Positions 32,351 to 43,476 of a stretch of 64,000 bases of DNA are shown one piece after another (the first letter of the stretch is position 1; every line of letters starts with the position of its first letter). The position numbers and the translations under genes are program-made. The stretch spans positions 1-64,000 of the forward strand of contig JAXGGA010005500.1 of the NCBI GenBank assembly GCA_038373865.1, given 5' to 3'. Below the pieces are notes generated by a model. It ran no database searches, was not told the DNA's origin, and saw only the letters and a program-made list of their open reading frames with translations. Source of the stretch: Uloborus plumipes (lineage: Eukaryota; Arthropoda; Arachnida; Araneae; Uloboridae).

Positions 32351-34210
32351 TTTATGTATAGCTGACACAAGACAACAACAACAGCAAGTGACCTCTTAAA
32401 CTCAAGTAACCTTTTTTTAAACAAGCACTTTTCTTTTTGTTTCTAGTTAATATCTGTACATATAAATGCATGCAGAAGAATAAATCACACAAATCTTAAG
32501 GGTTTTTTTCCCGTTTGAACTGAAGCGTTTAAGTTTTCCAATTTCGTAATGCTTTAAATACTGCGTTTTTTTATGGTCTAATTCCCGACGCTAATAAAGC
32601 TTTGCTTGCTGATGAATATTACAAATATCAAGAAAATAAAGAAGATATGATCACGTTACACTCTTAAGTGGTAATAAAATGCAAAATACTCACTTTGTGC
32701 GGTTGTATATAGAAATCATGCTTGATCAACTTAGTTATAAAATGTAAAGAAGACGAATTCTTTGAAAATTTAATGCTTCCAAACCTCAGAAGATGCACAA
32801 ATATTTTCTGAAATGTCTCATTTCTTAACAGCAAGAGCAGTTAACTTTATTTGGATATAATCCAGGCCTACACTGCAAATAATACAATGACGAAAAGGAG
32901 CACTTTATCTGAATGTCATCAAAATTTTGCGAAATTATTATGCCGTGTTCTCGTAAATGTTTATGTTCAAAATTATTTCCATGCTTTGTGTTTTCTTACA
33001 AGTCTCGACAAACGAAGGAAGCTTACTTGGCATAAAATAACCATAAAGCGAATACATTTATTTATGTATTCATTTAGTTAAAAAAAATTTCAATTCATTT
33101 CTAACCGATTAAATTGAGGATACTTGAGTACATATATGGAATAGCTTTTAGAAATCGCTAGCGTAGTATGACAAACATACCTGCTCTAAAAAATATGGTC
33201 ATGCAATTTCCTCTTCATTTTAAATATAATTACTCAAATGTCCTTCAGATAGTCTGACCTTTTTTTTTTTAGCACTTAACTCAAATATGCCTGAGAACAT
33301 TTGTTGTAAAATTGCAAAATAAAGTTTTACAAGAAGATCTGTCAAGGACTAAACGAGCCTACTTTCCCGCTAACTACTGCAAATTATGTCAAACATGCCT
33401 TTTTAGCATTTAAAGCTTTTAAAAACAAGGCATGCAATTTTCATCTGATAGACTAAATGCGCAAAAAAATAAATGAGCGAACAAATAAAGTAGCAGTACA
33501 TTTTAAACAATGCAACTTGTCGGAATCGGAATCTTTAAAACAGCATCAAATCAAAAAAATATTCTCCATACAATCAGCATTTTCTAACAGAGTTTGTTTG
33601 AAGGAAATCCGATTTTGAGTTCAGTATCAACATTGGTCTTAAATTTCATCGTTGGCACTAAGGTTAATTTTTGCTGAATTGTTCAAAGTTGAGCGAATAT
33701 TATTCAAATCTAACGTAAAATATAGGAGTGAGGCAGAGATCTTTCGAACAAAAAAAAGTTTGCCCGATCCGGACTATTCACTAAAAAGTTATTAGGAGGG
33801 GGGGGACATACAGACCGACGGACATGCATTTTTTCCATCTCAAAACCCTAATCTCCAATTTTAAATTTTTGGACATTAATTTATTAATTTATTTAGTTAT
33901 ATAGCTTTTGGACGCTGCGATATTTGAAAGATGCATTTCGCTACTTTTTATACGTTTTACATTTTATTTTACTTTAAAGTGAAAAAAAAAATTAGTTAAA
34001 AAATGCCCCGAATGAACATGTTTTTAGCAAATTTTGAGCAAGTGACATGGATAATAGTTATACGTGTAAGAAAATACATACAAAAAAAAAAAAAACAAGA
34101 AGTCTTGTTCAGCATTAGACGAGCCTACTTTCCCGTATACCAACATTGACATTTCAGTACCTGATGAATATTCTCATTATTATCTAATGCTGAAAATATT
34201 GTTAAACATA
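32351..34210. other. No gene recognised; scattered short repeats
   Basis: The motif GAGCCTACTTTCCCG occurs at about 33355 and 34123 (and at 35081 in the next element). A block with GATCTTTCGAACAAAAAAAG followed by a G-run lies at about 33735-33810 and recurs at 36 kb. No coding frame. Confidence 0.5.
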
Positions 34211-35132
34211 CATGTTTAGGGCAATTCCACGGAAAGTGGTCCTAACACACCAAAATTTTTTCCCCCCATAATACAAAAACAAACCTTATTTTTTGACAAA
34301 AAAAATCTACTCTTTTTTATTCCAGCATCAATTTTAAGATAAAATTTTTCTTCTCTCATATTTTAGCCTTGTTTAATAACATTGAGACAAATTCAAAAAA
34401 AAAAAAAAATGCATTGTTATTGAATTAATGTAAGAAATTTTTTTTCACCTAATAATCAATTTTTTTTTTTTTTTTGGAAAAACTATCAAATATCATGAAC
34501 GCAGATCCTTTAGTATGATTATATCTCATATTTTTTGTAATAAAGTGTTTCATAAGTTTTTAACCCCTCAAAATATGCAGGTTACTTTTTTTTGGTCACA
34601 CACGTAAGGCAAAAGAAAGAAAAGTTTCCCCCCAAGGTCTAATTAAGGGACTAAAATAAAACTATCTCATATCATAAATTAACTTGATACATAACACCTG
34701 TAACCTGACTTACATCTTCATCCATTCCGCAGAAACTCGAAACGAGGCTCTTGAAAAGCTGTCACACGCGTAAGGCTTTTGAATGGTTTACAATAAGAGT
34801 CCGGTCTTTGTTTGAGAGACTTTCCCAGGAACCGATTCTTTTAATTTAAATTTTTTTGTTAATCTCCTCTGATTACATGTAACATGTTATATAAATAAAT
34901 TTTAAAATAACCTATATATAATTCGTATACAAATGAGAATTAATTTCGTCTTCATTCTTTATTTTGTGAACATATCTTTACAATTTAATTATTTACTAGC
35001 GGCGTTGTCCAACAAAATCAGATCTTTCGTTTAGGGCAAAAAATCAAAAATAAACAAGTGGTTCAGTCCGGAACTGAACGAGCCTACTTTCCCGTTTGCC
35101 AATTTCAAATTTGGTAAAATATTCATCCGAAA

Positions 35133-35902
35133 CCCCAAAGCAGAATACTGCTAAATTTGGAACGTACGTCGCAGAACAGATATCTAGCTGCAGAACAATT
35201 CTGTTCAAATGTGAGGGAAAATTCTGAAAGTTTTCTGCAGAAATCTGTAGCATTTCTGCAGAAAAGGCAGTTTTCTAACTAAATATACAATTTTGCAGAA
35301 ATTCAGAGCAATTTCTGCAGATTTCTTCAAATTAGAAAAAAAAATAAATTTCTGCAAGTTATGCTTATTAAACAGAAAATCAAAAAGTCGATTTTTTTGC
35401 GACATTTGCAGTAACTTTAAATTTACTTAAAGTTGGACAAAATCTGCAGAATTTGCACAAAATTACATGTTTAAAAAGATATTTTCAGAAAATTATGTTT
35501 GATTACACCTGTTTTATGCCCCTTTAAGCGCCCTGCCTCTGAGACTTGGTCTCATTATTGGCCATATGCTGTTGTTCTAAGTGAAAACATTGCTTCTAAT
35601 CCGGTGTCAAAGCATTCAGAGCTCTTTGATGTTTGGAGGAGCAGACACAGTGAAGGGTTTTACATTTTCTGTCAAGAATTTGTGGTTGCAATTTTAATTT
35701 CAGGCATTGTTGTGCAGTAAGACTGAGTGTTGAACAAATACTCCTTTCATCGTCCCATATGAAACCGTTTTGATTTGAGGATCATGGTTTTTGAAAACGG
35801 TCATGTTTCTGCGTGTACTGTATAGTGCTTAAAATACTTGCAGAACAATTTTGGTCAAATGATTTTACGTTGCAGAACATCACGAAGTATTCTGCTTTGG
35901 GG
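35133..35902. mobile_element. Nested hAT-like MITE
   Basis: The ends CCCCAAAGCAGAATACT and its complement are flanked by ATCCGAAA (35125-35132) and ATCTGAAA (35903-35910), an 8-bp duplication with one mismatch. The left half is dense in TTCTGCAGAAA-type palindromes. Confidence 0.7.
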
Positions 35903-35949
35903 ATCTGAAAGATAATGGGTACGTGGGGGACGGGGGGGAGGCAATTCGA

Positions 35950-36345
35950 AAAGTCAAACATGAGAATGAATTGTCCTTGCCGAGATTTTTCTAACAAAAA
36001 AAGTTTGTTCAAATCGGACTGTTTAACTCAAAAGTAATTAGCGGGGGACCAGTTGTTTGAGCGGTTCAAAGTTGAACAAAAAAGTGCTTCAAACCAAAAT
36101 ATTAAATGTGAGAATTATTTATCCTCGCCGAGATTATTAGAACAAAAAAAAAAATGTTCAAATCGGACTGTTTACTCAAAAGTTGTTAACGGGGGACAGG
36201 TTGTTTGAACGGTTCAAAGTTGAACGAAAAATTGTTCAAATCTAAAAGTCAAATATGAGAATGAGGTCTCCTCGCCGAGATCTTTCGAACAAAAAAAAGT
36301 TTGTTCAAATCGGACTGCTCACTCAAAAAATATTAGAAGAGGGGG
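35950..36345. repeat. Tandem array, about 146-bp unit, three copies
   Basis: GAGAAT...GCCGAGAT...GTTCAAATCGGACTG recurs at about 35962, 36109 and 36255. Each unit ends in a G-rich stretch (GCGGGGGA or GAGGGGGG). Confidence 0.82.
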
Positions 36346-36872
36346 GGGAGGGGGAGGGGGGTAGAGACAGACAGACACATATATAATGCTGATAGCTATA
36401 ATTATCAGTTGTGGAAGTTGAATTGACTTTAAAATGAAGACATGCTGCACGCGGTCACACACGTAAGGCTCTAGTGTCACACACGTAAGGCAAATTAAAA
36501 ATTTTTTATTGCTACTCTACGAAGTTTAGAAAAAAAATATATGTGGAATACTTACTTAGTATACTTAGACACATGCACAAAAATCACCGTTCATTTATCT
36601 TTTAAAACTTCACAGGAAATTACAAAATAATATGAGGTATAGCTTATTTTCAGATTTTCCGAGTCACACACGTAAGGCTGTATTTAAAATTTTATAAAAA
36701 AATTCAAAATTGTCCTATGAAAAAAATAACGCCGCATTACAACTTTTGCATATCTTCTGTTACTCCAATAGCAACCACTAAGAAATATAAAAAATATCGT
36801 CCTGGTTTTTATTGTTATTTGCAAAGAAATGGCGTCAAAAAATCACACACGTAAGGCTGGAATGGCCCTTTA

Positions 36873-37195
36873 GCGTTTAAAACTGATTTTAGAAAAAGAA
36901 ATTATCAAAGACAATTTATCAAATTTTGAATAAAAGACATGGACTTTTGTTTAAGATATAAAGTAATTGCAAAAAAAAATATTTGCGTTTGAACAAGGTA
37001 ATATTATATAGTGTTTGATAAATAATTTTTGAACTCAAAATTTCATCTCGATTCAGCTATACGAACTGAAATCATGCAATGAAAAATAAATACAACTTAA
37101 GCTTTACTTTATTGAAAATTACACGTTCGGACACCAATTTGATTTATGTATATGAAGTAACAACTTTCTATTTGGGATTAAAATATCTACTTATA
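36873..37195. other. No gene recognised
   Basis: Plain AT-rich DNA between two transposons. Confidence 0.5.
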
Positions 37196-37984
37196 TTAAA
37201 AACTGAGTATCTTTCTAACTATCTTTCTTTCTAACTATCTTTCTTTCTATGTCACGCTTCTTTCTCCTGAACGCCAATGAACTGAAAGTCGAACCAGGTA
37301 CCGATAGATAGGTAATTTTTCAGGCTTCTTTAGTTTCAATCTATATAATTATACGATTTTAATTAGCGAAGATATCAATTAATAAGTAGTCAAGTTTAAA
37401 GCGATTAAGCCTAATAAATGATTAAATATGAAATCCATTCTTGCAAACCGTCGTTGCCATGAAACAGTGCTAACAATGATAATGAGAATTTTGAATGAAG
37501 GCTTAACTAAATCAAACACGAAACTCATAAGCGGGCCACTTACGTAGAATTTTTATCGCTAGCAACTTGTAATATTTTGAAACATTCATTTGTTGAAAAG
37601 CCATCTACTTATATTAAAAACTGAGTGTCTATGTCTGCTTTTTTTCTTTGAGCGAGCTGAACTTACTGAAACTCTCCTCACCATCTTGAAAGCACGAAGC
37701 ATCTCAATAATTCGAATGATTTTTTATATAGGAAAAAAGTAAAGGCGTGAATCGCCTATTAGCGAGCCGCCTTGGCGGGGAGTACTTTCTTGAAATTTTT
37801 CTCTCTACTTTCAAGGCACGAAGTGCCCGTGCAACGCCGGGCCACGTGCGTGGTATGTCTTGAAATCGAATGAACATTAAATTATATCAAATAATATAAC
37901 TTCAGAATGAGGTAAAAGTTAGAGAGGGGAGACGTTATGCATCAACATGCCGCAGGAAGCTAATCTAGCTGCCCTGGCAGCTAG
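37196..37984 (+). mobile_element. Helitron, composite type (copy 2)
   Basis: It starts TCTACTTATATTAAAAACTG and ends in the hairpin AGCTGCCCTGGCAGCT and CTAG (37981-37984). A second full 5' start lies inside at 37614. GC-rich stems include GCCGCCTTGGCGG and GCCCGTGCAACGCCGGGC. No coding sequence. It abuts copy 3 directly. Confidence 0.9.
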
Positions 37985-38785
37985 TCTACTTATATTAAAA
38001 ACTGAGTATCTTTCTAACTATCTTTCTTTCTAACTATCTTTCTATGTCACGCTTCTTTCTCCTGAACGCCAATGACCTGAAAGTCGAACCAGGTACCGAT
38101 AGATAGGTAATTTTTCAGGCTTAATTAGTTTCAATTGATATAATAATAAGATTTTAATTAGCGAAGATATCAATTAATAAGTAGTCAAGTTTGAAGCGAT
38201 TAAGCCTAATAAATGATTAAATATGAAATCCATTCTTGCAAACCGTCGTTGCTATGAAACAGTATAATAACAATGATAATGAGAATTTTGAATGAAGGCT
38301 TAACTAAATCAAACACGAAACTCATAAGCGGGTCACTTACGTAGAATTTTTATCGCTAGCTACTGGTAATATTTTGAAACATTTATTTGTTGAAGAGCCA
38401 TCTACTTATATTAAAAACTGAGTATCTATGTCTGCTTTTTTCCTTTGAGCGAGCTGAACTTACTGAAACTTTCCTCACCATCTTGAAGACGTGAAGCATC
38501 TCAATAATTCGAATGATTTTTTTTATATAGGAAAAAAGTAAAGGCGTGAAGCGCCTGTAAGCGAGCCGCCTTGGCGGGGAGTAGTTTCTTTAAATTTTTT
38601 TCTCACTACTTTCAGGGCACGAAGTGCCCGTGCAACGCCGGGCCACGTGCGTGGTATGTCTTGAAATCGAATGAACATTAAATTATATCAAATGATATAA
38701 CTTCAGAATGAGGTAAAAGTTAGAGAGGGGAGAACTTATGCATCAACATGCCGCAGGAAGCTAATCTAGCTGCCCTGGCAGCTAG
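37985..38785 (+). mobile_element. Helitron, composite type (copy 3), tandem to copy 2
   Basis: It starts TCTACTT at 37985, the base after the CTAG of copy 2, and ends CTAG at 38782-38785 followed by T. The internal second start is at 38401. It is nearly identical to copy 2 over its length. Confidence 0.9.
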
Positions 38786-38966
38786 TCTTGATATAAAAAA
38801 TGAAAAAATATGAATATAATTTAAAAACATAGTAAAATATCTAGCCCAAACAAAAAATCCAGCTCCTTTCCCTCTCAGAACCCCCACCCCTCAAATACGC
38901 AGTATAATTTATATGAAATCGCGTGAACAAAATAAAATACCGTAAGAAAAATAACAACCTTTCTTA

Positions 38967-39351
38967 GGCGGGGATTCAAGTGAAACAGGCAATCGCAAAT
39001 TACAATCGCGACTGGAAATGAATTACATTAGAACGTTTCTTGATAAAAACATCGTGACGTCAGCGTGACGTTTGCCTATGAAAAACGAGCTAGATAAAAC
39101 GTCACAGCCTACTTGGCGAATAAGAGGAGATCGCCGAGTGCTTGTGAGCTCTTATTGGCTCCACCCGTAGTGACGTCATGCCAATTTAAGTTGATGATAA
39201 TGTAATTCACTTCCAGTAGCGATTGCAATTCGAAGCGATCGCAGTGCTGTTTCACTGACGTCACGATATTTTTATCAAGAAACTTTCTAATGTAATTCAT
39301 TTCCAGTCGCGATTGTAATTTGCGATTGCCTGTTTCACTTGAATCCCTGCC
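38967..39351. mobile_element. Chimeric Harbinger-type MITE (copy A)
   Basis: Both ends carry the family TIR GGCAGGGATTCAAGTGAAAC (GGCGGGG at the left). The left part is an inverted copy of the sequence seen at 40838-41139, running to TTTCACT. At about 39255 it switches to the right half of a copy in the other orientation. The flanks TTA and TAA are not a direct pair, consistent with recombination between two copies. Confidence 0.75.
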
Positions 39352-39354
39352 TAA

Positions 39355-40399
39355 GGGCGCTTTTACACTTGACGACACGACAACGACGAAAGTCGGACGG
39401 TAATACAGCAACGATAAGTACCGTGTCGTGTCGTTTATAGCACTGCTTTTCCACTCAAACGATATCGTTTCTCCGAACGGGTCATTTTCCATCGCATTTC
39501 ATTTCGAGATAGCACTGTGCTCACACGTATATTATTATGGCTCCTCCATTTATCAGATTACGACTGTTATATTTACTTTACTTCCAGAAAAAGAAAACAA
39601 ATGAAAAATACGATATTGAGTGCATGATATTCACAACTTTATTACATTCTCACTCACCTTGTTTACTAAGAACGAAACGCATACTATCTGCTGGAATTGC
39701 AGAGCGATAAATGGCGGATCTAACTCCCAAAAGTTTGCCATAGAACTTTTTAAAATTAAGTCCACAGTTCGCCATGATATAAGTTGGTCGTCGCAATATA
39801 GTTTTGTTTTGTTTTCGTAATTGTAGTGCTCTTTAGTACTAAGCGAGTGTATCCCCATTTCGTTATAATGAAGAGAATTCGTTAACAAATATGTTTCGTT
39901 GTCAATCGTCTCTTCGTTGACACCATCGCTTCTTTGCGAATAGATTCGCCATTTATCCCTCGGCGGCGCCAACACTGTCAGAATGAAAACTTGAGTTTTT
40001 TTTTTGTTGCATTAAAAATCGTCTGAGCAACAATAATGAAACAAAATACCAACTAAAATGAATAAAATTGTTTTATTGCTACATCTTTTGTTTATCGTCT
40101 GCAAATTTAAGCTTATATTTATTAATAAAGAGATGTCGAATTTAAACGCAATTGATATATAGTTCGAAGAAAGTAAACAGATGGATGAGTATCGTCCCGA
40201 TTTTAAAGGAGAGACGGATGCCATCCGACACGAATGGGACGACAAACGACAGCGTTCGGTCGGAGACGGCAGAATCGTCCTGGAATCGGGAGATGGAAAA
40301 GCGCATAGCATATTTTAATGCATTTTGCGTGCTCCAATGTCGGATGACGACAATCGCTTACGATTTATCGTTGCCGTGTCGGTAAGTGTAAAAGCGCCC
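39355..40399. mobile_element. PIF/Harbinger-type element, 1.05 kb
   Basis: The TIRs GGGCGCTTTTACACTT are flanked by TAA (39352-39354 and 40400-40402). Next to the TIRs are GACGACACGACAACGAC and the complement of a related run. No transposase or Myb-like protein was recognised; frames at 39631-39975 and 40152-40385 have no similarity I know. Confidence 0.8.
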
Positions 40400-40402
40400 T
40401 AA

Positions 40403-40705
40403 GGCAGGGATTCAAGTGAAACACCATTGCGATCGCTTCGAATTTCAATCGCTACTGGAAGTGAATTACATTATCATCAACTTAACTTGGCACTGACGTC
40501 ACTACGGGTGGAGCCAATAAAAGCTCACAAGCAGTCAGTGATCTCCTCTTAATCGCCAAGTAGGCTGTGACGTTTTATCTAGCTCGTTTTTCATAGGCAA
40601 ACGTTACGCTGACGTCACGATGTTTTTATTAAGAAACGTTCTAATGTAATTCATTTCCAGTAGCGATTGTAATTTGCGATAGCCTGTTTCACTTGAATCC
40701 CTGCC
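40403..40705. mobile_element. Harbinger-type MITE (copy B)
   Basis: A 303-bp element with TIR GGCAGGGATTCAAGTGAAAC and TAA on both sides (40400-40402 and 40706-40708). It contains TGACGTCA at 40494 and 40610 and a GGAGCCAATAAAAGCTC segment. Confidence 0.88.
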
Positions 40706-40837
40706 TAAGACAATCAATAAACAAAACGATGAGTCACCGGTTTTACTTGTCGAACACGACCTTGTTGGAAAAGTTTTGGATCCATTTGGTAATATGTAAT
40801 ATTATTTTGCTCGAGGTGGGCCCTGAAAAATGGCTAA

Positions 40838-41139
40838 GGCATGGATTCAAGTGAAACAGCACTGCGATCGCTTCGAATTGCAATCACTACTGGAAGTGAA
40901 TTACATTATCATCAACTTAAATTGGCATGACGTCACTACGGGTGGAGCCAATAAGAGCTCACAAGCACTCAGCGATCTCCTCTTATTCGCCAAGTAGGCT
41001 GTGACGTTTTATCTAGCTCGTTTTTCATAGGCAAACGTCACGCTGACGTCACGATGTTTTTATCAAGAAACGTTCTAATGTAATTCATCTCCAGTCGCGA
41101 TTGTAATTTGCGATTGCCTGTTTCACTTGAATCCCTGCC
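40838..41139. mobile_element. Harbinger-type MITE (copy C)
   Basis: A 302-bp sister of copy B, TAA at 40835-40837 and 41140-41142. TGACGTCA lies at 40928 and 41044. Confidence 0.88.
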
Positions 41140-41142
41140 TAA

Positions 41143-41598
41143 ATTAGAATCGCTTCTATCTCCTGTTTTAATTAACGGAGTGAAATGGAACAAACATATT
41201 CTTTTTCAGAAAAAAAATCTCTTTCCAACTATATTCAACATAAGGGGGTGGGGGGATTTTTTGCCCCCTAATTTGGTGGAGTATGGGAAATTTATGCTTA
41301 AAAAATTAATTAAAAAGAAACTAATTCGAAATTAAGAAAAATGGCTCCGAGGTGCAAATCTACGGGGCTCGAACTAATTTTGTACCAAGTTTAAAGTCTG
41401 TAGGTCCTATGGGGCCGCCTGGACGCAGGCCAGCCACAAACATTTTTTTGAGCTTAACCCATTAATGCCTGACTTTTTTTTCCAAAGATATTTTGTATAC
41501 TGGTTACACGGCTACGGAACACACTTTACAATGGCTATGTGCTGCAATCTGTTAATAATGAATTGAAACAATACCAAAGTAATAATTAAACACTATTA
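41143..41598. other. No gene recognised
   Basis: AT-rich DNA with a short G run near 41241. Nothing recognised. Confidence 0.5.
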
Positions 41599-41804
41599 TC
41601 TACTTATATTAAAAACTGAGTATCTTTCTAACTATCTTTCTATCTTTCTTTCTATCTTTCTTTCTATCTTTCTATGTCACGCTTCTTTCTCCTGAACGCC
41701 AATGAACTGAAAGTCGAACCAGGTACCGATAGATAGGTAATTTTTCGGGCTTTATTAGTTTCAATCTATATCATTATACGATTTTAATTAGCGAAGATAT
41801 CAAT

Positions 41805-42705
41805 TAATAAGTAGTCAAATTTAAAGCGATTAAGCCTAATAAATGATTAAACTTCCAAGACATTTTTTCTTACCGTTGCCATTTTGAATTAAAACGTTAA
41901 TTAAATTATTGAACTATTTAAAATTCCAAGATATTTATTTCTTTCCGTTGCGATTTTAAGGCAGGAATTCAAGTGAAACACGGACGATCGCAACTCACCA
42001 ATGCAATCGCAAATTCCAAAATTTGGATTCAAGTGAAACGAATTCACTTGAATTCGACTTACAGTAGCGGTTGCAATATGCGATCGCCTCGAAGCGACTG
42101 CAATGGTGTTTCACTTGAATTCGGCCCTAAATTAAAACGTTAATTAAATTGAACTTTTTAAAATGAAAGAGTGTTATTTTTTTCCATTGTCATTTTAAAT
42201 ACGTGTTATAACAAAGTTCTAACAATTGTTTTTATTCTAATTATTAATGACATATTTTTTCTCAGGTACCATTTTGAAAATGTGTTTTTAAATAAAATTG
42301 CAATTGCTGTTTTTAGAAGGGACTTTTTCTGGCTGCGATCCATAAGTAGTCAAATTTAAAGCGATTAAGCCTAATTAATGATTAAACTTCCAAGACATTT
42401 TTTCTTACCGTTGCCATTTTGAATTAAAACGTTAATTAAATTATTGAACTATTTAAAATTCCAAGATATTTATTTCTTTCCGTTGCGATTTTGAATTAAA
42501 ACGTTAATTAAGTTGAACTTTTTAAAATGAAAGAGTGTTATTTTTTTCATTGTCATTTTGAATACGTGTTATAACAAAGTTCTAACAATTGTTTTTATTC
42601 TAATTATTAATGACATATTTTTTCTCAGGTACCATTTTGAAAATGTGTTTTTAAATAAAATTGCAATTGCTGTTTTTAGAAGGGACTTTTTCTGGCTTCG
42701 ATCCA
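41805..42705. repeat. Tandem duplication of about 365 bp inside the Helitron
   Basis: The block beginning AAGTAGTCAAATTTAAAGCG at about 41806 is repeated from about 42343, through GTTTTTAGAAGGGACTTTTT. The first copy contains the MITE at 41960-42127; the second lacks it. Confidence 0.9.
41960..42127. mobile_element. Harbinger-type MITE (copy D), with empty site next door
   Basis: A 168-bp element starting GGCAGGAATTCAAGTGAAAC with TAA on both sides (41957-41959 and 42128-42130). The uninterrupted site is visible in the second duplicate near 42487-42500 (CGATTTTGAATTAAAACG). Confidence 0.88.
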
Positions 42706-42904
42706 AATATTAAAAGAACTTTTTCGTTTAGAATTTTGCAATTAATTTTACCGGAAGAAAGCGGTTTGGAAATAATTGTTTTTGGAAAGGAATTTTATTT
42801 GTAATTTAGGGAGAGTGCTAAGTATGCGCTACTTGACATCGTCTTTACTTTTTGAGGAAGCATGTGCAAATAATTCGATTGATTCTTTGATGCAGGAAAG
42901 CTTT

Positions 42905-43095
42905 TTAGCGAGCCGCTTTAGCGGGGAGTAGTTTATTAAACTTTTCCTTGGTACTTTAAAGGCGAGCCGCCTTGGCGGCGAGTAGTGAATTGAAACTTTC
43001 CTCGCTACTGTAAAGGCGAGCCGCCTTGACGGCGAGTAAACTGTTTAAACGTTCCTCATTTCTTTAAAGGCGACCCGCCTTGGTGGCGAGTAGTT
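42905..43095. repeat. Array of four GCC-rich hairpin units
   Basis: GCGAGCCGCCTTGGCGGCG-type units followed by AGTAG recur at about 42908, 42963, 43014 and 43069, with a period of about 52 bp. Each can form a GCCGCC/GGCGGC stem. Single counterparts occur in Helitron copies 1-3. Confidence 0.8.
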
Positions 43096-43306
43096 TTCTC
43101 AAACTGCCTTCACTACATTACAGCCCGTGCAACGCCGGGCTACGCAGCTAGTAAACTAATAAAATATGCAATGTAGAATATCATCATTCTTCGCTTGCTA
43201 GAGGTCGCGTGATGCTCTTTTTACTAATAAATTTTCGACTATTTGATTCGTTGAGCACATTCACTAAAATATTTATTTAGAAATTTCATCTCTATACCAG
43301 ACAGCA

Positions 43307-43474
43307 ACTTAAGTTGACATTGACGTCACGATGCGCGGAGCCAATAAGAGCTCACAAGCAGTTAGCGATCTCCTATAATTCCCCAAGTAGGCTGTGACGT
43401 TTTATCTAGCTCGTTTTTCATAGGCTAACGTCACGATGACGTTTCGACGTTAGTATCAAGAAATGTTGCAGTGT
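43307..43474. mobile_element. MITE (copy F), sister of 32179-32350
   Basis: It holds the same core as the 39-41 kb MITEs in reverse order relative to copy E, including GAGCCAATAAGAGCTC and TGACGTCA at 43321, and ends AAATGTTGCAGTGT. Confidence 0.65.
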
Positions 43475-43476
43475 AG

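Larger units (their letters stand above)
34219..36868. mobile_element. 2.65-kb element with TTTA flanks and a repeated 15-bp motif
   Basis: The ends GGGCAATTCCA and the complement of GGGCCATTCCAG are short TIRs flanked by TTTA on both sides (34215-34218 and 36869-36872). TCACACACGTAAGGC recurs six times, all in the same orientation: 34596, 34762 (one change), 36455, 36477, 36664 and 36843. No transposase seen. Superfamily uncertain; a 4-bp AT-only target could suit Kolobok-like or piggyBac-like groups. Confidence 0.6.
41599..43151 (+). mobile_element. Helitron (copy 4), divergent 3' part
   Basis: It starts TCTACTTATATTAAAAACTG and shares about 240 bp with copies 1-3, including a (CTTT/CTAT)n tract. 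It then differs and ends GCCCGTGCAACGCCGGGC (hairpin) and CTAG at 43148-43151 followed by T. Inside are a tandem duplication, a Harbinger MITE and a small array of GCC-rich hairpins. Confidence 0.85.

Noticed and set aside
34155..34200. Hammerhead-like CTGATGA with downstream CTGAAAA
   Set aside because: No helix II pairing between the two words and no cleavage site, so a chance match.
39631..39975. Harbinger transposase or Myb-like protein in the 1.05-kb element
   Set aside because: The 114-codon frame shows no DDE or Myb/SANT landmark that I can identify, so the element is left as non-autonomous.
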